Source of the DNA: Monoraphidium neglectum
Taxonomy: Eukaryota; Chlorophyta; Chlorophyceae; Sphaeropleales; Selenastraceae
Reading direction: 5' to 3'
DNA length: 10,000 bases
Assembly (NCBI RefSeq): GCF_000611645.1
Contig: NW_014011810.1
Span: 1-10,000, forward strand
Positions 1-6,499 of the stretch are shown in pieces. The notes below the pieces were generated by a model. That model had not been told where the DNA came from, made no database searches, and saw only the letters and a list, made by a program, of their open reading frames with translations. Position numbers and translations under genes: made by a program. Positions within the stretch are counted from its first letter, which is position 1. Each line of letters begins with the position of its first letter.

Positions 1-89
1 GCCGCGGCGGCCGCGCCAGAGGCGTCCGCCCAGTGCCCTGTGCCGGGGCTGTTGATCGGCTCTCAAATCTCAAAGGGATCTTATGGCAG
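1..89 (+). CDS. kinase exon 1 (partial): beta-1 strand and glycine loop
   Basis: The frame is open from base 1 with no stop. It starts with an Ala run, then [13 protein letters not shown], and ends in codon phase 2 at donor gtgggc (90). The split codon AG|G restores Arg and gives KGSYGRV across the junction, a glycine-rich ATP loop. The true 5' end of this exon is upstream of the window. Confidence 0.85.
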
Positions 90-901
90 GTGGGCACATG
101 CGGCAAGCCGCGCGCTGCGCCTCGGCTGCGTTTGAACACAATCGCCGCCACCGCCGGCCCTTCCTCCTGACTTCACTGTATGTACTGCTTGGCGCACTCG
201 ACGGGCCTGGGCCTGGCGCCCTTCTTATGGGCTAGCCCTTCATATGCGCCAGCCATTCGATTGTGGCAGCCCCCGTGTCGGCACGGATCTCGTCGTCGCA
301 TCCCCACCGGCTGCCGCTCTCGAGCGCGGCGCGACCTCATCGCCAAAAAACCCTTGGCCGCCCATCACGCCGCGGGGGGAGCGCCCGACACAGAGCCCTA
401 ACACACCAAACCACGGCACCCGAAACCCTGACCTACCAAACCCTGACACCCCAAAACCATCACAAGCTGGCACATGGCACCCCAAACCCTGCCGAGGCGC
501 TCTGGGTGCCCTCCGCAGCCGTGCATTGCCTTCGCCCCCACACCCACCTCCCCTCAAACCAGCCCAAATCAGGCCGTCAACTCCCCAACTGCCAGCACAT
601 GACCCCTCCATGAGTTGCCCCCCGAGCTTGCATCCCGCCTCCTCGTAGCAGCGCCCTGAAAAAGCTGTTTGTAACCACCGCAACTTCATGTAACCCCCGC
701 AACCTCCCTGCGCATCACCGCTCGTCTCCCTGCCCCCAGGGTGTTCACTGGCAAGTACTTTGGCAGCAGGGTGGCTGTGAAGGTCCTGGAGGAGAGCGCG
801 GTTCACAAGAGGTGAGTGTGTGACTGTGTGTGTGTGCGTGTGTGTGTGTGTGTGTATGTGTGTGTGTGTGTGTGCGTGTGTGCGTGTGTGTGTGTGTGTG
901 T

Positions 902-942
<41 letters not shown>

Positions 943-3900
943 CGCGCGCGTGCGCGTGCGTGTGCGTGTGTGTCCGCGTGCGGGCACACAATTGAAATGG
1001 TGGCTGAGTAATGGTGTATGGATCTCTTTTGTTTGGCTAAGAGGGGGGTTTTGACAGCAGCGATTCTATGGCATGAGACCCTCTCACTTGCTCCACCTGT
1101 CCAACCTCCTGCCCGCGCGGGGCGTGCCCGTGGGCCCTGCAGACATTCAGACTCGCACACCCCTCGTCCCGTACAGACCTCGCCCTTTCCACCTCCCCCC
1201 TCACCGCGGCCCGGCCTGGGGCGCTCCCTCCATTCTCCTTTGCCCCACCCCCTCACCATCGCCTGCTCTGGGCGCCTCCCTGTTTTCTCCTCCCCACTCC
1301 CCCTCACAGCCGTCCGGCTTGGACCCCTCCCTTGTTTTCCAACCACCCCCCATCCCCTCATCGCCATGCATCCCGTCTTTTCTAACTCCCCCAACTGAAA
1401 AGGTACCGCAAGAGTGACGTGCCCCTCGAAGCCGTGCTGTCGAGGGCCCTCAACCACCCCCACGTGGTCGCCACGCTGACCTGGCGCATCGTGCGCGACG
1501 AGGTTAGTTGGGCAAAGACGGAGGGCCGCGCGATCTGGGTACAGAGGCCGCCCCTCGGATCGGCGCGCGGGGCAGCCAGGGGGCCGCGCGCTGCAATGCT
1601 CCAAATGAGCTCACATGCGCCCCCGGCCGGCAGCCGCCTGGTCGCGGCGGGCGCTCGTCTCCCCTGCTGAATCAAGAGGGAGTGCGGAGCCGATCTCCGC
1701 CCTTTCGTGCGTCGCCTGCTCCCTTGCTGATCGCTTTCCTCACACCAGGTACTGCTCGGCTAAGAGCAGCGACAGAGCGGCTCTGCCAACCCCAATCAAA
1801 GCAATCACAATCGCCGTGCTTGCCGGCCACACGCAGGCGCGACTGCCGAGGCCGAGCCGGGCCCTTGTTGGAGAGCCCCTGCAGGCGCCCGACGTGCAGC
1901 TGCCCGGCAGCTGCAGCAAACTCCAGTCCCTGGCCAGCCCCGTCAGCAACAGCAGCGGCAGCGGCGGCGGCGGCAGCTATGGAAGCAGCAGCTTTGGCAG
2001 CAGCAGCGCCGGCNGGCGGCGTCAGCGGCGGCGGCGGCGGCGCCAGTGGCGACAGCAGCGGCGGCAGCAACTCCGACGCTTGCATCGTCACTCACAGCCT
2101 CGCGCGCGGCCGCGGCCCCGCCGCCGCCGACGCCGCCGCCGCCGCCGCCGGCCCCAGGGCGCCGGCNAAGCTTGACGATGGAGCCCCTGAGTCGCAGCCG
2201 GTCCTCCGGGCCGCCGCCGGCCGCGGCGTCCGCGGCGGCGGCGGTGGCTGCCGCTATGAGGTCAGCCTCTGGGGGGCTGGCGCCCCTGCGGCGCACGCGC
2301 AGTTCAGATTCCAGGGACAGCCGCAGGACCAGCACGGATGTCGGCCGCTCGCACGCGCTAGCGAGCGGCTGCGGCGGCAGCGGCGGCGGCGGCAGGGGCA
2401 GCGCGGACGACGAGGGCGGGCAGGCGTGGCTCGGTGAGCACAGGCCTGCGGGCCTGGCGGCGTCAGCATGTGAATTGCTGCTGTTGCTTGCAGCTAATTC
2501 CTGTGTGTCGGAACGCGCGGCAGCCTGCATGGGTTATTGCATTGTGCCGTCAATGCCGCCTTGCCTGGTCATTGCTGAGGGCTGTTGAGAGGTTGGTTCG
2601 GCCAGCTGGCTGCAACGTTACCTCCATACGTGTCCACATACACAACACAAACGCCAACGCCAACCGTTTGTCTCGCGTGCACCCCGCAACCTTGGAAACC
2701 ATCATCTCATCAGTCCTTGAGTACTGTGACAAGGGCTGCCTGCAGGTGCGCGTGGCTTTGATGATCCAGCAGGGTCCGACGACCCAAAAGGCTGCGCGAT
2801 CCGCCAATTGATCGCCGCGGCGCGCTCAGGCAGCCAGCACCGCGTGCTCTTGTTCACAGGGGCAGGATGCTGGCTCGGTGCCCACCCTCCAGCCAACATG
2901 GTCATTGCTTAGAATTGTGTGCCGGGCCCATGCCTCCCCCCAAATCCCCACAAACGCAGGATGCTATTGACAAGGGCTGGCTGCGCGGCAGCCCTGCCTG
3001 CTGCGACGGGGATGCCGACCTGTTGGCCGTGCTGACGACTGCGAGGGAGGTGCGTGGCAGGGGCTAGAGGGCTTCAGGGTGTGACGGATGCACACAGAGG
3101 TGCTGTCATGGGGCTGGAGTGTGCACATTGTACACACACGTACAAGACTACGCACACACACATACACACAGACACACACACGCACACACACACACGCACA
3201 CGCACACATACACTCACACACACACAAACACACACACATGCGCGCACACACACATGCGCGCCCACTCGAGCGCGCAACTCATTGTCTCCCACTCGCAAAC
3301 GCACACGCGCTCATGCCCCAGACAGAGCAAAATCACCGATTGCAACCTGCGCTCAACCCCAACCCCCCACCCCCAGATCGCTGCCGCCATGTCGTACCTC
3401 CACGACCTGGACATCGTCCACGGGGACCTCTCATCGTTCAACGTGCTGCTCACCAGCGCGAGCACAGAGGCCGCGCGCGCGTCCCGCGGCTTCAGCGCCA
3501 AGGTGTCTGGTGCGTGACGGCAGGTTGACTAGCAGAGGGGGGGCGGCCGCCTCACGGCCACGTCATGCGCTGATGTGCTTGGCTTGCGCTGAGGGCTGCT
3601 GGCTTTCGTCCCGAGGGGACGCGTGATTCTGTACAAATGACATCAGTACTGCAGCGGGACGCCCAGCCGGCCGTCTGTTCACGTGTCTGGCCAGGCACGT
3701 GCTGGTTGCTGCGTCATATCCTTGGTGCCGCCACCTGCCGCCGCAGACTTCGGATTGTCGCGCTGCCTGGATCAGAAGGGTCGCGTGGAGAGGGCCACCT
3801 GCGGCACCATCACGCATGTGAGTTTTGAATTCATCCAGATCAGAGTAGATCAGATCATCATGCCGCGCATGTGGCATCGCAGAAGCTATCTGCAGCATCT

Positions 3901-4676
3901 CCGCTTGTCACACTGTCTGCAACCGTCTGGAACGCCTGCTTTGCTCTGTGAACGACTGCTTTGCTCTGTGAACACTGTTGCACATTTTCAAATGTTCAAA
4001 CCGACAGATGGCGCCGGAGGTGCTGGAGAGGGGCGAGCTTTCAAAGGCTGCAGACGTCTACTCCTTTGGGGTGGTGCTCTGGCAGGTGCGGCACGGCCCG
4101 GGCTGCTGCCAACCAGTAGCATGTCGCAGGCCCAGCTGCATCACAAACACAGCACTTTGAACTTCAGCTTTCGTAGCGATGAGAAATCAGGCGCATGCTG
4201 AGGCGCCTGGCAGCCCCGCCCGCCTTGCTGCTGCAAAACTGCCGGCCGCTGCGCCGAACGTAGTCTGGCCTTATGCAACGTGGCCCCTGCTCCCCGCCCC
4301 CCAACCCCCGCAGATGTGCGCCGGCCGCCGCGCCTGGGCGGGCCTGACCCACGCCGCCATCGTCAAGGCCGTCTGCGCCGAGGGCCGCCGCCTGGAGTTT
4401 GGCCCCGAGACGCACGAGGGCGTCGCCCTGCTGGCCCAGGCCTGCATGGCGCGGGACCCCCAGGAGCGCCCCTCCTTCAGGGAGGTGCTGGAAGTCCTGG
4501 AGCCACTAGGGGCCGCCCTGGTCAGCAGCGCGGCCCACCTCCACCTGAGCGTTTCCAGCGGCCGCGGCCGCGTCACAAGCGGCGGCGGCGGCGGGGCCGG
4601 GGACGCGGCGGCGGCGGGGGCGGGGGCGGTCATGGGTGAGGAGCTCCACCATTGGGGGCTGGCCCCCCTGAAATGA
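1..4676 (+). CDS. TKL-type protein kinase, multi-exon, 5'-partial
   Basis: Predicted serine/threonine or dual-specificity kinase, transferring ATP phosphate to protein; substrate unknown. Exons: <1-89, 740-811, 1403-1502, about 1837-2433, 2714-2745, 2960-3049, 3377-3509, 3747-3817, 4008-4085, 4314-4676. Every junction is GT-AG and phase-matched. The joined frame is about 540 residues without the two Ns. Motifs in order: KGSYGRV glycine loop across exons 1-2, VAVK lysine (780-782), helix-C Glu (1428-1430), HPHVV, hinge [16 protein letters not shown] (3419-3442), [25 protein letters not shown] and ERPSF (Arg 4467-4469). All catalytic elements except the HRD arginine and the catalytic-loop lysine are canonical. 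No transmembrane segment is visible in this part. The N-terminal region lies outside the window, so any sensor domain is unseen. The TKL assignment rests on motif style, especially GTxTHMAPE; the kinase call itself is very secure. Confidence 0.93.
90..739 (+). other. kinase intron 1
   Basis: A 650-nt phase 2 GT-AG intron with donor gtgggc and acceptor tgcccccag. It contains C/A-rich DNA, including an imperfect array of CCAAACCCTGAC-like words at about 393-495. Long open frames on either strand here are chance products of GC-rich sequence. Confidence 0.8.
740..811 (+). CDS. kinase exon 2: VAVK lysine
   Basis: Acceptor tgcccccag ends at 739 and donor gtgagt starts at 812. The exon encodes [16 protein letters not shown] and continues to HK. 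The ATP-contacting lysine codon is 780-782. The exon enters after two bases of a split Arg codon and leaves in phase 2. It sits directly against the long TG repeat of intron 2. Confidence 0.9.
825..974. repeat. TG/CG alternating microsatellite in intron 2
   Basis: Alternating pyrimidine-purine DNA, mostly (TG)n with a CG-only core at about 934-950. Strict alternation is interrupted only around 901-903. It begins 13 nt after the exon 2 donor. Such sequence is a classic Z-DNA former and a polymorphic simple repeat. The His/Thr and Cys/Val open frames across it are artefacts. Confidence 0.97.
1188..1390 (+). repeat. degenerate ~52-bp minisatellite in intron 2
   Basis: About four pyrimidine-rich units repeat with the same layout: CCAC/CCCC, then CTCAC or CTCATC, a GC-rich middle, CTCCC, then TTTTCTCC or similar. 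The TCAC/TCAT anchor recurs at 1201, 1253, 1304 and 1358, so the period is 51-54 bp. It fills the last part of the intron, just before the exon 3 acceptor. Confidence 0.7.
1403..1502 (+). CDS. kinase exon 3: helix C to beta-4
   Basis: The acceptor AG is at 1401-1402 (ctgaaaag, a weak polypyrimidine context) and the donor is gttagt at 1503. The first base completes Arg, followed by [22 protein letters not shown] and [10 protein letters not shown]. Glu at 1428-1430 is the likely partner of the VAVK lysine. It ends in phase 0. Confidence 0.88.
1837..2433 (+). CDS. kinase exon 4: low-complexity insert between beta-4 and beta-5
   Basis: The start is uncertain. Acceptor ccacacgcag ending at 1836 fits phase 0; 1885 and 1900 also fit. 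The strong-looking acceptor ending at 1748 fails, because phase 0 from there meets TAA at 1761. The exon encodes a roughly 198-residue segment rich in Gly, Ser, Ala, Pro and Arg, including SRSRSS and [15 protein letters not shown] stretches that could be phosphorylated. It ends with Trp-Leu at donor gtgagc (2434), phase 1. Single Ns at 2014 and 2167 each break the GC3-rich frame. Dropping both gives one continuous frame into the hinge exon. If the Ns are real bases, an acceptor such as 1911 would be needed, giving a Gln/Arg-rich start. Confidence 0.72.
2714..2745 (+). CDS. kinase exon 5: hinge microexon
   Basis: This is a 32-nt exon between acceptor atctcatcag (to 2713) and donor gtgcgc (2746). 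The phase 1 base from exon 4 plus TC makes Val, giving [13 protein letters not shown] across the junction. This matches the kinase hinge (hydrophobic-Leu-Glu-Tyr/Phe-Cys) and the start of helix D. It ends in phase 0. Confidence 0.87.
2960..3049 (+). CDS. kinase exon 6: helix D region
   Basis: The acceptor is caaacgcag (to 2959) and the donor gtgcgt (3050). The exon is 90 nt and holds exactly 30 codons, starting [10 protein letters not shown] and ending [10 protein letters not shown]. It directly continues the hinge reading [12 protein letters not shown]. Phase is 0 at both ends. Confidence 0.88.
3148..3270. repeat. CA microsatellite in intron 6
   Basis: (CA)n with GACACA, CGCACA and CATGCGCG interruptions, inside intron 6 (3050-3376). 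On the transcribed strand it is the complement of the TG repeat in intron 2. Confidence 0.96.
3377..3509 (+). CDS. kinase exon 7: helix E and catalytic loop
   Basis: The acceptor is cacccccag (to 3376) and the donor gtgcgt (3510). It encodes [18 protein letters not shown], then SSFNVLL and an Ala/Ser-rich stretch to AKVS. The presumed catalytic Asp is in HGD, with Asn eight residues on as expected. It ends in phase 1 with the first base of the DFG aspartate codon. Confidence 0.92.
3747..3817 (+). CDS. kinase exon 8: DFG and activation loop
   Basis: The acceptor is ctgccgccgcag (to 3746) and the donor gtgagt (3818). AC completes the Asp of [20 protein letters not shown], followed by TITH. The activation loop has two Thr near the end as candidate phosphosites. 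It ends in phase 0. Confidence 0.92.
3936..3973 (+). repeat. 20-bp tandem duplication in intron 8
   Basis: The unit ctgctttgctctgtgaacga is followed at once by a second copy, identical over its first 18 bases. It lies about 35-70 nt before the exon 9 acceptor and looks like a recent slippage or duplication event. Confidence 0.9.
4008..4085 (+). CDS. kinase exon 9: APE and helix F
   Basis: The acceptor is caaaccgacag (to 4007) and the donor gtgcgg (4086). It is 78 nt, or 26 codons: [20 protein letters not shown] then GVVLWQ. It contains the APE motif (4011-4019) and the helix F aspartate of DVYSFG. Phase is 0 at both ends. Confidence 0.93.
4314..4676 (+). CDS. kinase exon 10: C-lobe end, tail and stop
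   Basis: The acceptor is ccaacccccgcag (to 4313). It begins [17 protein letters not shown] and runs through [17 protein letters not shown] to [10 protein letters not shown], which closes the kinase fold. A 50-residue tail follows with a Gly/Ala run, ending at TGA 4674-4676. A donor-like gtgagg at 4636 could divert the last residues to another exon, but no convincing downstream exon was found. Confidence 0.88.
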   Translation: MCAGRRAWAGLTHAAIVKAVCAEGRRLEFGPETHEGVALLAQACMARDPQERPSFREVLEVLEPLGAALVSSAAHLHLSVSSGRGRVTSGGGGGAGDAAAAGAGAVMGEELHHWGLAPLK

Positions 4677-6499
4677 GTGGGCAGGGGCACGAGCATGTGG
4701 ATGAGCGCAAGGCAAGCGAGCGGCGCCGTCCGCGCGCGGCCGCCGCTGGCTGCCGTTGGCCCGCCGGCTGCGAAGGCAGCTCCGCATCTCCCCAATACGT
4801 TGGCTTCCTTCGCCCAGGATTGCGCTTCATCCCGCTGAGGGGCACCCATTCGGTCGATACGCTGGGCCGTCAGCGGGGCGCGGCCGGATCAGGAACACGG
4901 GTGCTGCCACGGTTATCAGCACGTTGTGTTGTGCTGATGCGCGCCCGCATCATCGGAGCGCGTTCGAATCGCAATGGATAGAACCAGGGTAGGGGGGTTG
5001 ACGCGTACTACATCTGTGCTGCCCGCACACCGCGATTCGAGGTCAAACTGGAGCCGCAACACTGCACATGTGGCACAAACAAATACGATCTGGGATGACA
5101 TGCGGCCGCATGCGGGCCTTTTGTACGAGGAACCTCTGTTTTGGGGGTGTGGCCCTGCCCCAGCGCAACCGGTCAAGGGCACGTTTGCTGCCACGCCCTA
5201 CGCCGGTCAAAGTTCATGACGGCTTCCTGCGCCGCGAACCCACTCACCGTTTGGTGTCGGATTGCGAGTCAAATGTTGCCAAGTCAGCATGCACATATGT
5301 GTGTGCGTGTGTTTTTGTGGGTGCATGTGGTCATGTCTGGCTCCTTATTACTGTCATCATATTGTGCCGATTACTGAAAGCTGCGGCGTTTGAACATGCA
5401 GCTGCCGGCAGAAACGAACCTGCCGCCGGCCCCGCTGACCCCTCTACATAAACAAGCCCGCCGCCGCTGTCGGCCGCCGCCATCGCCGCTGTTTGCGAGA
5501 TAGGCGCAGCAGCCCACAGCCGGCCGCCGGAACTCCGTTTGCCCCACGCACCACCAACCCAGGCGCACAGCCGGCGGCTGCATGCGCGCCCCATGTGGGC
5601 CGCCGCCGGCGCCATGAACTGTTTTGCTCCGGCGCCTTCCGCTGCCACAAGGGAGAACCGCTGGCCCCTCGGCTGGAACACAGGCAGTTACGAGTTGACA
5701 CCTTCCAGTGTTTTGAGCACGCGAGTTGTGGAACCCCTGTGCAGGGGATTTGCACAAATAAGGCACATCGTTGTGCCATCAGCAGGTTGATTCCCAAGAC
5801 ACACAGTCATCGTCCAGCCGCCGTCTGCGGCCTTAAGGTCCGTCCGCGTTCCTGCCCCTGTTTTCCTGCCCCACCCACACCTCTGGAGTCCTGCTGCTGT
5901 GTGCGCCCGTGAACGGGACGCCGCCAGGTCCCCCGCGAGTCGGCCCGCATGTGAACGGCGCTGCTACGCTCGGCGCGATTATCAATGATGTTTTTCGGCA
6001 ATAATGTCCAGCGTCCCCGCTCTTGCCTTTTGAATTGGAAGCTTTGATACGCCCCTGCACTGCCCGCGCTACCCATAAAAGAGGGGCTCAAGGTCCTCCT
6101 GTGACGGCACCCCCCCTTCCCCCCAGCGCTCACAAGCTCCCACGCAATAATCACACAAGCACATCCGTCAACACCCGCTCGCGAGCGCCCATACATCTTG
6201 AATATTGATCGACGTTGTCCCCGAGTACAATAAAGGTTGCCTGACGTTGGGGACGGCCCCCCTCAGCAGGAGGAGGTGCAGCAGATGATGCACTGCGCTC
6301 AACCCATCCCCCCTATCGCCCGCAAAGCCGCGTGAGCCGGCACGCTTTGGACACGTGCATGTGCGTCGCCCCTGATGGGCCCCACCCAGGTTTTTCGTAG
6401 GTTTCTTGACACCTGCTTTGTCCTGCCCCCCCCCCCCCATGACTATACAGATCCGTTCACACGTAGGCATATGCATCCCACGCACCTCGATTCCCCTTG
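4677..6499. other. intergenic stretch without a supportable gene
   Basis: This begins with the presumed kinase 3' UTR. No TGTAA poly(A) signal is seen soon after the stop. Several 80-140 codon open frames exist on both strands, but none has splice support or a recognisable motif. Visible structure is limited to perfect hairpins at 4915-4938 and 5762-5777, a CCCCTG/CAGGGG palindrome at 5734-5747 and a 13-base C run at 6426-6438. Confidence 0.6.

Noticed and set aside
240..1604. Long minus-strand open frame of 454 codons
   Set aside because: It runs antisense over introns 1-2 and two real exons, and its middle is only His-Thr from the microsatellite. No domain is visible.
1749..1836. Using the acceptor cacaccag (to 1748) as the start of kinase exon 4
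   Set aside because: Exon 3 ends in phase 0, and that phase from 1749 hits TAA at 1761 after four codons.
3054..3626. Open frames reading His-Thr through the CA repeat
   Set aside because: Products of the dinucleotide repeat; the true exon here (3377-3509) has kinase motifs in its own frame.
4955..4985. gttcgaatc resembling a tRNA B box
   Set aside because: Only three of five T-stem pairs form, and there is no A box, D arm or acceptor stem at the right distance.
4974..5219. Plus-strand ATG frame of 81 codons ending near 5219
   Set aside because: Looks somewhat protein-like (WDDMRPH region), but there is no family, no splice context and no neighbour support; a frame of this length is expected by chance at this GC.
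5331..5681. Minus-strand Ala/Gly-rich frame
   Set aside because: Low-complexity GC-rich shadow with no domain.
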